From NCBI GenBank assembly GCA_964617875.1, contig CAZUAI010000009.1, forward strand, positions 1 through 64,000: a DNA stretch of 64,000 nucleotides. The letters are read 5' to 3'. Source of the stretch: CAZMVY01 sp964617875. GTDB lineage: Bacteria; Planctomycetota; Phycisphaerae; UBA1845; PWPN01. Below the pieces are notes generated by a model, which had not been told where the DNA came from, did not search any database, and was given only the letters and a program-made list of their open reading frames with translations. Below, piece by piece: positions 32,804-46,078 of this stretch; positions within the stretch are counted from its first letter, which is position 1, and the number at the start of each line of letters is the position of its first letter. The position numbers were made by a program, and so were the translations under genes.

Positions 32804-35800
32804 ATGAAGACGCGATGCATTGCTTACCTTGCTTTCGCCGGGTGGGGCCTGACGATGGCAGCGAGGGCGGCCGCCGGTTTCGCGGCGGCGACCCCGACGG
32901 ACATCGATTGGCTGCCGCAGTCCCCGGACCGGCTGGTCACGGAAACGAGGGGGTTCGAGCACATCACCGCCACAGCGGAGGCGTGGCAAGGCGTCGTCGG
33001 CGACCCGGGCGACCCGGGCATCACCTTGCTCTTTGACCCGATCGACGCCGACCGTATGAAAGTCCTTTATCTGCGGATGACCGTCGAATCCTGCCGGCAG
33101 ATGCAGGTCTTCTTCGCCGGCCCGGGGGGCGGGTTCAGCGAACCGTCCAGCGTCCGCGTTCGACGGCTTGTCGCGACACCGAACGTGTATGCGATCGACC
33201 TCGGCGGCGCGGCGGCGTGGCGGGGCCGGATCGCCTCGCTCCGTCTCGACCCGGAAGGGGCGGCCCGGGGAAGCCGCCTGATTCTGCAGGCCGTGGGCTT
33301 CAGCGAGCGTCTAACTCGCGGGAAAGATGTTCGGCGCCTTGCCGTCGAGCGGCCGGGCGCCGGGAACCCGGTCGAGCACCGCCATAGCGCCGCCTGGCAC
33401 GACACCGTCGTCTCCACGCTGGCGTGCAATGGCGTCTCCGGCATCCTGACGTTCATGAAGGAGCGGTTCACGTACACCGCCATGCACGTGCCGGCAAAGT
33501 TTCTCGTCCATGTCGAGCAGGACGGCGAGCCGATCGACGTGTCCGAGGCGCGGAATATCGTCGCGGAGGACATGCCCGGCGGCGTGCGCGCCCGGTTCAG
33601 GCTCGGCGACACGATGGTCACGACGGAGATTCTCCCGCTGATGATCGGCCGAGATACGCCCGGCCAGGACGGCGCCGCGATCTTTGCCGTCAGCGCCGAT
33701 CCGCCGGCACCGTTGCTGGTAGACGCCGGCGAGATCACCGATGAGGACCCCTTCACCGGCAGGGTCCCCTTTGCCGACCCGACGATGGACGCCGTCGCGG
33801 ACGCGGTGACCGTCGAAGACGGCATTGCCGTGGTCCGCGGGCCGGCTCACGCGCTCGTGTCCGCCGTCGATCTGGCGGACGCCGGCTCCGTACGGAAGAA
33901 CGAAAAAGGCGGCCAGTACGTGCGATTCCGCTTTCCGGCCGGCCGTGGAAGCTTCCTCTGGGCGTACGGCCCCGACGCCGACCGCGCGAAGGCCATCGCC
34001 CGCGTCGATCGCGACAAGGCCCGCCGCGACGTCGAGGCCTGTTATGCGAAGCTCCTCGAGTGCCGCGTCGCCACGCCCGACCGCCGCATCAACGACGCCT
34101 TTCGCACCGCCCTCTGCACGCTCGAATACAACTGGTTCGCTCCGTTCGGCTGGAACGAGAGCATCAACCACTGGCACTCGCTCTGGCACATGCAGCACAT
34201 CGCCGCCGCCGAGTGGATCGGCCAGGCCGACCGCTCGCGCGCGTGCATCCTCGCGCACGGCGAGAACCTCATGCCCGACGGGGCCGTGCCGCACATGACG
34301 CAATACCTGCACACCCGCCGCGACTTCGGCGGCACGAACCAGTTCTACGCCTGGGAGGTCCGCCACCACTGGCAGCACACGGCGGACCGCGAATTCGCGC
34401 AGAGGCTTGCCCCCATCCTCGACCGCGTCATCCGCCAGAGCTGCACCGAGAGCGACCCCGACCATAACCGCCTGCTCGGCTGGGGCCTGCAGATCGGCAA
34501 CCAGGAGGACTACATCGCCACGCCGAACGACGGCACGACGCCCTCGATCGAGGGTCTGAACATGTACCGCACCCGCCGCGAACTGGCCCTCGGCCTCGGC
34601 GACACGGCCACGGTGGAGCGCTGCGACGGGATCATCCGCGAGATCGTGGCCCGCCTCCGCGAACGTCTCTGGCAGGCCGACCTCGGCCGGTACATCTTCT
34701 ACCGCGATTCGCTCGGCGTACCGCGGCTCGACGGCCAGTATCACTCGCTCCTCTATCCGGTGATCTGGGGCGTCGTCGATCCGCCGGACGGCTGGTCGTG
34801 CCTGCGGCACCTGCGGGACCGCCTCCAGGGCGGCGGCGGCGAGGTCTACTGCTCGAACAACTTCCCGAACCACGTGACTGCCACAGTGGGCACGCAGGCC
34901 GGCGCCGCCCAGCAACCCTGGGCCGCCTGGGGCTTCAACACCGCCGGCATGCGGAACGAGACGTGGAAGCCGCTGGCCGCCGTCGCCCGATGGGTCATGG
35001 ACGACAACCACCGCGGTTCGTGGATGGAGATCGCGGCCGAGCCGAACCGGGCGTACTTCTCGCCGCCCGCGGGTCTGTTCATCGCGGCAACGGTCGAGGC
35101 CCTCTTCGGCCTGAAGGTCAACAGGCCCGAAGGCGTGCTCGCGGTCTCGCCCTCGTTCCCCGACGACTGGACCGAAGCGTCGCTCAACCTCCCCGACTAC
35201 CAGGCCGACTACCGCCGCAACGCCAACACGGTCGAGTACGCCGTGCGCAGCCGCGAACCGCTGTCTCGATCCGTACGATGGAGCCTGCCGCCTGCCAGGT
35301 TGCGCGAGGTCCGCGTGGACGACCAACCGGCGGAATACCGCGTGGAACCGGGCGTCGGATGCGTCTTCCTGACACTGAAGACCGCTCCCGGCCGGGCCTC
35401 GCGATTGAGCATCACGTTCGAGCCGCTGCCGCACGAGGTGCGATACCCGGCGTCGGTCGCCGAGGGCGAGCGCCTCGAAGTCGAGTGCGACGGCATGGCC
35501 GTCGAACGGATCGAGGATCGCGCCGGAATCCTCGACGACGTTTCGTTCGGCGCAGCCGGCCGCATTCGAGGAACGGTCAAGACCGGCCTGCTGCCCCCCT
35601 ACCATGCGTACGGCCGCCTGGGGCAGCTCAACTTCTCCCGTCGGACGTTCTTCCTGAAGGGCACGGCGGCGGATGGCCCATCCTTCTGGACGCCGATCGA
35701 CCTGACAATCCTGCCACGGTTTGAGGCGACGCAGACGGGCGAACTGACGGTCGATGGGGATTCGGTCGTGGCGAAGCTCCTGATCCGCAACAACACGTCC

Positions 35801-37234
35801 GCCGATCTGCGCGGCCGGGCGTGGCTGAATGTCGCGCAGGCCGAAACGCCGTTCGACGTCGCCGTGCCGGCGCGCGAGCAGGCAGAGGCCGAGGTTCGCC
35901 TTCCCGCCGACCGGGCCGCGTTGCTCTCCCCCGGAGACAACGCCGCCACTCTGGTCCTGCCCGACCGCATCGCCATCGATCTTACGCTCGATGCCGCATC
36001 ACTCTTCAGGGCGCAGACGCCGCTCCGCAAGTACGCGCAGGCACGCCTGCAGCCCGTTCCGCTCCCGGACGCGGACCTCATTGCCGATGCCGACTGGCCC
36101 AGGCTGCGGCCGTTCCACGCCTACCCGCATATGCCGTGGGCCGGGTCGCGGCCGCCGCTCGAGGCCCTCGGCGATCGCGGGGAAATCGGCGTGCCCGGTC
36201 TGGACGACCTGACGTTCAGGTTCACGCCCCGTCGCTTCCTGCCCATCTCGTACACCATCGGCCGGCCGAGCTGGTCGCTGCCGCTCGCCAACCGGCCGTA
36301 CAAAAAGCTCTACCTCCTCGTCATCCCGTTCCTGGACAACCACGACATGTTCGCCCCGGTCGCGCAGGTCTCCGCCGAGGCCGAAAACGGCGGCGTCTTT
36401 GCCCGCACGCTGTATTTCCCCGGCGACCTCGACTGGTGGTCGCCGCCGGAGGTGGTGGGCGACTTCGCAACGGCGCGGAAGCCTCGCCCGGACCGTTTCG
36501 GCCTGCTGCCGCTGCGCAGGCCCGATCAGGGCGACTGGGCCGAGGGGAAACCGCCCGCCTTTCCGCAACCGGAGTACTGGGCCTCGTGCCGTACGGTCCG
36601 GCTTGCGAGTTCTGTCATGAACGTGGTCGAGTTCGACCTCAGGACGCTGACGCCGCTGAAGTCGCTGACGCTCTCGACGGTCGGCGTCCAGCCGGGGCTC
36701 GGCCTCGTGGCGATCGTGGGCGAGACGGCCGGCGGGCTCGAGGCCCTCAACGGCACGCCGTGGATGCCGCCGGCCGATTCGCGCGAGCCGCGGACGCTCT
36801 TCGCGTTTGCGCAGCCCGCCGATCTGCAGGGATGGCGCGTCGAAGGCAGGGCCTTCCGCGTGGCCACCGTGCCGGGCCTCTTCGGCTTCCCGACGCTGAA
36901 TTCGCTGTCCGCCGGCGGAGAACCGGCGACCGGGCGGGCCGTCTCGCCGGACTTCTTCCCGGGCGAAGGCGAACGCCGGCTTGACGTCGAGATCCAGGGC
37001 GGCAATTCAACGGCGACCGGCGGCAAGTGCAACCTGTGCCTGCGGCTCGTCGACGTCGAGTCCGGCAGAATCCTTGGCGAGATCATTCCGCCGGGCACCC
37101 ACATGCCGGTCACGAAGGTGCTTCCGCTCGACGGATTGCAGGGCAGGCGGCTGCGGCTCGAGCTGATCGACGAGAACACCGGATCAAGCTATGCCTGGAT
37201 CGGCATTCGATCGGTGCGGATCGCCGCGAATTGA
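32804..37234 (+). CDS. large exported six-hairpin glycosidase-like protein
   Basis: Exported protein of 1476 aa with a signal peptide (CIAYLAFAGWGLTMAARAAAG). A beta-sandwich N-terminal region (to about 410) precedes an (alpha/alpha)6-toroid core with typical helical hairpin text: TLEYNWFAPFGWNESINHWH, GGTNQFYAWEVRHHWQHT, GIQ-type acidic stretch NQEDYIATPNDGT, NTAGMRNETWKPLAAVA. The fold is shared by GH63, GH78, GH94 and similar families, so the substrate and exact family cannot be told. The last 550 residues are several beta-rich domains, one with a jelly-roll look (FPGEGERRLDVEIQGG). GAGGA six nt before ATG 32804 decides the start. It is divergent from phoB and may share its control region. 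Confidence 0.6.
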   Translation: MKTRCIAYLAFAGWGLTMAARAAAGFAAATPTDIDWLPQSPDRLVTETRGFEHITATAEAWQGVVGDPGDPGITLLFDPIDADRMKVLYLRMTVESCRQMQVFFAGPGGGFSEPSSVRVRRLVATPNVYAIDLGGAAAWRGRIASLRLDPEGAARGSRLILQAVGFSERLTRGKDVRRLAVERPGAGNPVEHRHSAAWHDTVVSTLACNGVSGILTFMKERFTYTAMHVPAKFLVHVEQDGEPIDVSEARNIVAEDMPGGVRARFRLGDTMVTTEILPLMIGRDTPGQDGAAIFAVSADPPAPLLVDAGEITDEDPFTGRVPFADPTMDAVADAVTVEDGIAVVRGPAHALVSAVDLADAGSVRKNEKGGQYVRFRFPAGRGSFLWAYGPDADRAKAIARVDRDKARRDVEACYAKLLECRVATPDRRINDAFRTALCTLEYNWFAPFGWNESINHWHSLWHMQHIAAAEWIGQADRSRACILAHGENLMPDGAVPHMTQYLHTRRDFGGTNQFYAWEVRHHWQHTADREFAQRLAPILDRVIRQSCTESDPDHNRLLGWGLQIGNQEDYIATPNDGTTPSIEGLNMYRTRRELALGLGDTATVERCDGIIREIVARLRERLWQADLGRYIFYRDSLGVPRLDGQYHSLLYPVIWGVVDPPDGWSCLRHLRDRLQGGGGEVYCSNNFPNHVTATVGTQAGAAQQPWAAWGFNTAGMRNETWKPLAAVARWVMDDNHRGSWMEIAAEPNRAYFSPPAGLFIAATVEALFGLKVNRPEGVLAVSPSFPDDWTEASLNLPDYQADYRRNANTVEYAVRSREPLSRSVRWSLPPARLREVRVDDQPAEYRVEPGVGCVFLTLKTAPGRASRLSITFEPLPHEVRYPASVAEGERLEVECDGMAVERIEDRAGILDDVSFGAAGRIRGTVKTGLLPPYHAYGRLGQLNFSRRTFFLKGTAADGPSFWTPIDLTILPRFEATQTGELTVDGDSVVAKLLIRNNTSADLRGRAWLNVAQAETPFDVAVPAREQAEAEVRLPADRAALLSPGDNAATLVLPDRIAIDLTLDAASLFRAQTPLRKYAQARLQPVPLPDADLIADADWPRLRPFHAYPHMPWAGSRPPLEALGDRGEIGVPGLDDLTFRFTPRRFLPISYTIGRPSWSLPLANRPYKKLYLLVIPFLDNHDMFAPVAQVSAEAENGGVFARTLYFPGDLDWWSPPEVVGDFATARKPRPDRFGLLPLRRPDQGDWAEGKPPAFPQPEYWASCRTVRLASSVMNVVEFDLRTLTPLKSLTLSTVGVQPGLGLVAIVGETAGGLEALNGTPWMPPADSREPRTLFAFAQPADLQGWRVEGRAFRVATVPGLFGFPTLNSLSAGGEPATGRAVSPDFFPGEGERRLDVEIQGGNSTATGGKCNLCLRLVDVESGRILGEIIPPGTHMPVTKVLPLDGLQGRRLRLELIDENTGSSYAWIGIRSVRIAAN

Positions 37235-37275
37235 ATCACCGGCATCGCCGCCAGCCGCGTCGGCGGAAGGCGGCC

Positions 37276-37689
37276 CTACTTCGCCTGGGCCTGGGGCTGC
37301 AGGAGGCCGAGTTTCTCCAGCTCGGTCATCAGCGTCTTTCGGTTGATCGGCTTCGTCACGTACGCGTCGCACTCCTCGCGGAACGCGCCGAACACGTTTT
37401 CGCGATCGGACAGGGCGGTCGTCATGACGATCTTGACACGGTCGAGCCCGCGAACCCCGCCGACCTCTTCCGCCTCGCGGATCTTCTTCAGGACCTCGCG
37501 CCCGCTCAGCCCGGGCATCATGATGTCCAGGCAAATCAGGTCGTAACGCTGCTTCTGTTCGCGGCACTCCGCGAGCAACCGGAGCGCCGCCTCGCCGTCG
37601 GGGGCCAGATCGCACGGACCGTACGGAGACAACAGGATCTGCAGCAGCCGCCGGCTCGCGGAGTCATCTTCGACAATCAGCGTTCGCAT
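37276..37689 (-). CDS. single-domain response regulator
   Basis: CheY-like receiver of 137 aa with no output domain. VEDDS supplies the acidic pocket, Asp55 (LICLDIMMPG) is the phosphoacceptor, Thr (MTTALSD) and Lys (YVTKPINRKTL) complete the site. It ends in a Gln/Ala tail (QPQAQAK). It lies 9 nt downstream of the big hybrid kinase, so it is probably its direct partner or a phosphate sink in the same relay. Confidence 0.85.
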   Translation of the reverse strand: MRTLIVEDDSASRRLLQILLSPYGPCDLAPDGEAALRLLAECREQKQRYDLICLDIMMPGLSGREVLKKIREAEEVGGVRGLDRVKIVMTTALSDRENVFGAFREECDAYVTKPINRKTLMTELEKLGLLQPQAQAK

Positions 37690-37698
37690 GGCCGTCTC

Positions 37699-42849
<5,151 letters not shown>

Positions 42850-42954
42850 CGGCGCCGTCCTGCGGCATACTGAGTTCCGTAGCCTTCATAGGCCATGGAT
42901 GTCGCGTGGTTATCGGGGCTGCCGCGGGGCGGTGTAACGCCCCGGCGGAGGCCA

Positions 42955-42984
42955 TTGACGAAACGGGAGGCGTTCCCGTAGAAT
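42955..42984 (+). promoter_or_regulatory. promoter of the tRNA-Arg gene
   Basis: TTGACG (42955-42960), 18 nt, TAGAAT (42979-42984), close to the sigma70 consensus. Transcription near 42991 would begin about 37 nt before the mature tRNA. Confidence 0.7.
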
Positions 42985-43027
42985 ACCCGCCTGAGCAGAA
43001 CGGCTTCCGTTGCCGTCGACGACGTAA

Positions 43028-43101
43028 GCGTCGCTAGCTTAATTGGATAGAGCATCGGCCTACGGAGCCGAAGGTTCCAGGTTCGAGTCCTGGGCGACGC
43101 G
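43028..43101 (+). tRNA. tRNA-Arg (anticodon ACG)
   Basis: Full cloverleaf: acceptor GCGTCGC/GCGACGC with discriminator G; D stem GCTT/GAGC; anticodon stem TCGGC/GCCGA with loop CTACGGA, anticodon ACG; T stem CCAGG/CCTGG with loop TTCGAGT. The CCA end is not encoded. A34 is expected to be edited to inosine and read CGU, CGC and CGA. Confidence 0.95.
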
Positions 43102-43171
43102 ATCTTCTGGTTTTGGGCACCCGTTCAGATGCGGCCGGGAGGAACGAGCGCTTTCCACTATGAGGCGAAAT

Positions 43172-44167
43172 ATGCATTCCGATCGGGCAGGGATTCAATT
43201 GAGTCGTCGCGAGGTCCTGAAGGCGATCGGAGCCGGTGCCGCGGCCGTGGCCGTTCCGGCCGCCGTAGCGGCCGAGCCGGTTGCCATGCCGGAGTCGGCG
43301 GCCCTTCTCCGTGCGAAGGCGAAGAAGAACCTCAAGCTCGGCATCTTCACGAACGTCTACGGCGAACTGCCGCTCGACGAGGCCGCGCGCCGAATCCGCG
43401 ACGACGGCTTCGCGGGCGTCGTGTGCGATTTCGCCTTCAAGGACGTCCGCTTCGATCCCTGGGCCCCCGACTGGGACGTCGCGAAGAGGATCGTCACGAC
43501 GCTGGAACGGCACGGCATCGAAGTCGTCGGCCAGTTCGGCTACTACAACGTCATCCACCCCGACCCCGCCAGACGGCGCCACGGCGAGCAGCGGATGCAT
43601 CTGCTGATCGAGAACTGGAAGCGCCTCGGCTCGCCGATCATCTCGACCGAGACGGGCACCTACAACCGCGAGTCGGAGTTCGCCGAATCGCCCGACAACT
43701 ACACGGAGAAGGGCTTCGCCGACTGCCGTGCGGCGTTCGAGCGGCTGGCAAAGGCCGCGGAGAAGACCGGCGCGGTCATTGCGATCGAGGCCTACTGGCG
43801 AAACATCATCGACTCCATCGAACGCACGGAGAGGCTCTTCCGGGAGATCGATTCGCCCGCCCTCAAGCTCACGATGGACCCGTGCAACTACTTCCGCAAC
43901 GACGACCTGGCGAAGATGAAGCCGATCCTCGACGACATGTTCAAGCGGATCGGGAAGCATACGGTCCTCGCGCACGCCAAGGACGTCAAGCGAAGCCCCA
44001 ACGGCCCCGACCTGCCGGCGGCCGGCCTCGGCGAGCTGGACTACCCGCTCTACCTGCGGCATCTCGCCGCGATGGACAGGGGACTCTGGCTCGTCCTCGA
44101 ACACCTGACGATCAAGGACGTCGCCCGCGCCCGCGACTACGTAAAGGCGCAGATGGACAGGATCTGA
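43172..44167 (+). CDS. Tat-exported sugar phosphate isomerase/epimerase-like TIM-barrel protein
   Basis: Protein of 331 aa with a twin-arginine signal (SRREVLKAIGAGAAAVAVPAA, Arg12-Arg13) followed by an AP endonuclease 2/xylose isomerase-like barrel. Expected metal-site acidic residues appear in STETGTYN, AIEAYWRNIIDS, KLTMDPCNYF and AHAKDVK; the C-terminus has WLVLEHL. Such Tat-exported barrel proteins are frequent in planctomycetes and their substrates are mostly unknown. GAGG six nt before ATG 43172 decides the start over ATG 43160. It is the first gene downstream of the tRNA, with no clear promoter between them. Confidence 0.75.
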   Translation: MHSDRAGIQLSRREVLKAIGAGAAAVAVPAAVAAEPVAMPESAALLRAKAKKNLKLGIFTNVYGELPLDEAARRIRDDGFAGVVCDFAFKDVRFDPWAPDWDVAKRIVTTLERHGIEVVGQFGYYNVIHPDPARRRHGEQRMHLLIENWKRLGSPIISTETGTYNRESEFAESPDNYTEKGFADCRAAFERLAKAAEKTGAVIAIEAYWRNIIDSIERTERLFREIDSPALKLTMDPCNYFRNDDLAKMKPILDDMFKRIGKHTVLAHAKDVKRSPNGPDLPAAGLGELDYPLYLRHLAAMDRGLWLVLEHLTIKDVARARDYVKAQMDRI

Positions 44168-44269
44168 AGGCCGGTCGCGGCGTCGTGGGGCAGCGCGACA
44201 ACGGCGAGGCGACGGAACGGACCCACCGCACAACGGACCGACGAAGCAAGCGCCCCGTGAGCAGATCGC

Positions 44270-45670
44270 CTACGGCTCCACGGCCTGCACGGTCAGTGTG
44301 CCGAGCCTGGCGTGCGCGATGTGGCCCTTGCCGTGCCGCTTGACCTCGTAGAGCGCCATGTCCACATGGTGAATCAGGGCGTCGGGTGAGAGGGCATCCG
44401 TGGCGATGAGGCTGGCGATGCCGATGCTGATGTCCACGGGGGCATAGGGGAACGCCCTTGCCGCGTTGTCGAGCAGAGACTTGTGGATACGGTCGGCGAG
44501 GGCCTCGGCATCGGCCGCCGTCGTGTGCGGCAGCAGGATGATGAACTCGTCCCCGCCGTAGCGTGCGGCGATGTCGGAGGCCCGCAGTTCCACGCCGATC
44601 GTCCGGGCGGTCAGCAGCAGAACCTCGTCGCCCACGCGGTGCCCGTGGGTGTCATTGATGATCTTGAAGTTGTCCAGGTCGACCATGATCAGCGAAAGGT
44701 CCTGGCTGTACCGGACGGCGGCCGCGAACTCGTAGCTGAGCGCCTCCGCGAAGTGGCGGCGGTTGTAGAGATTCGTGAGCGGGTCCCTCACGGCAAGGTC
44801 GTGCAGCGCCTTCGTCCGCTCCGCCACCTGATGGCCGAGTTCGACGTTGAACTTGAGCAGCTCGCTCCGCGACGCGGAGATGCCGTCGGCCATCGCGTTG
44901 AGGGCATGGCCGAGCTGGGCGATCTCGTCGTGGCCGTGTACGGGCACACGCGGCGACAGGTCGTCCTCGGCAAACCGCCGCGCCGCGTCCACCATCTCGC
45001 GGATGGGGCCGACGACCGAGCGGACGATCAGGAACGTCAGCGGCACGACAAAGAGAGGGATCAGCACAATCAGCCGCCGCAGATGCGCGCGCATGGTCTC
45101 CGCGGCGGTGCTCGCGCGGTTGGCATCGACGGCGATCCGGGCGTAGCCGAGCGGTCTTCCGCCGCCGGGACTCGAGACCACGGGGCACGACGCCTCCGCC
45201 AGCACGTATCCGGTCTTTTCGTCACGGCAGAGCCGTGCCCCGCTCCGGCGGGCCGACGGCAGCCGGTTGCCTGCTCCCCGCAGACGATGCGCAAGGAGGT
45301 TTTCGCTCCCCTGCGCCGTCGCCATGAGGTCGCCGCCCGGACCGAAGAACGCGACATACAGAGCCGTGCGGTCATCGACCAGCCGCTCGCAAAGCTGCGT
45401 CAACGACGTTCGATCGCCCGCGGCAAGATACGGCCTCCCGGCGACGGCAAGCGTCGCCGCCAGTTCCTGGGCGTATTCGACATGCGTACCGTAGATCGCC
45501 CGATCGGCGTCGCGCAGCACCAGGGCGCCGGCGAGCGTCGCGGCGGCGAACATCATCGCCAGCAGCAACGCCGTCGTCTTTCCCTGCAGCCCTGTGACCG
45601 TACGAAAAAGAGTTTCCTTCGTCGCGCAGCCGGGCCGCAGCAGTCTGTGCATGTCGGATGCGCGACCCAT
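44270..45670 (-). CDS. membrane diguanylate cyclase
   Basis: Makes cyclic di-GMP from two GTP; 466 aa. An N-terminal membrane segment (LLLAMMFAAATLAGALVL), a periplasmic sensor of about 130 residues, a second segment (LIVLIPLFVVPLTFLIV), HAMP (RFAEDDLSPRVPVHGHDEIAQL) and a GGDEF domain with intact RYGGDEF (370-376) and NLYNRR. An RxxD inhibitory site was not found in the usual place. GAGG 8 nt before ATG 45670 decides the start, and a promoter fits upstream. It probably drives an attached or matrix-forming state in response to an external cue. Confidence 0.88.
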   Translation of the reverse strand: MGRASDMHRLLRPGCATKETLFRTVTGLQGKTTALLLAMMFAAATLAGALVLRDADRAIYGTHVEYAQELAATLAVAGRPYLAAGDRTSLTQLCERLVDDRTALYVAFFGPGGDLMATAQGSENLLAHRLRGAGNRLPSARRSGARLCRDEKTGYVLAEASCPVVSSPGGGRPLGYARIAVDANRASTAAETMRAHLRRLIVLIPLFVVPLTFLIVRSVVGPIREMVDAARRFAEDDLSPRVPVHGHDEIAQLGHALNAMADGISASRSELLKFNVELGHQVAERTKALHDLAVRDPLTNLYNRRHFAEALSYEFAAAVRYSQDLSLIMVDLDNFKIINDTHGHRVGDEVLLLTARTIGVELRASDIAARYGGDEFIILLPHTTAADAEALADRIHKSLLDNAARAFPYAPVDISIGIASLIATDALSPDALIHHVDMALYEVKRHGKGHIAHARLGTLTVQAVEP

Positions 45671-46078
45671 GCCGGGCACCTCTCCACAGTTCTGCCGTGC
45701 CACACCAACCGTACAATTCAGATTCACCGCCCGCAAATATCCGCACAGTTTTCCCGACCGTCACAGACCCACGCCAGATGCATCCCACGGCGTGACATTA
45801 TCGGATGTAACCCTCGCGCCACGCCGAATCCGATGGATGTGACTCGACTCCCGCCACACGGCATCCCTCTATTCCCGCTGGACGAGTGAGCGGTCAAGGA
45901 TACAGGTGGCGGCGTTTCTGCCTGATGCGGTGCCGCTGAAAAGCCTCATATGGCACGACCTTACGAGGGTGCGGTTCGCGAGTTCCATCCAGATCTGATC
46001 CGAGCAGCCTGCTCGCCCGGCCAATCGCCCGTCGGCAACACGAGCGCACCGGCAAGGGGCGGGGCGTGTCGTGAGAAC
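45671..46078. other. 408-nt gene-free stretch
   Basis: Between the stop of the VWA operon and the cyclase, both on the minus strand. Apart from the promoter candidate at 45708-45736, no gene, strong hairpin or repeat was seen. Confidence 0.5.
45708..45736 (-). promoter_or_regulatory. candidate promoter of the diguanylate cyclase gene
   Basis: On the minus strand TTGCGG, 17 nt, TACGGT, ending 37 nt before the ATG at 45670. The hexamers match only moderately. Confidence 0.4.
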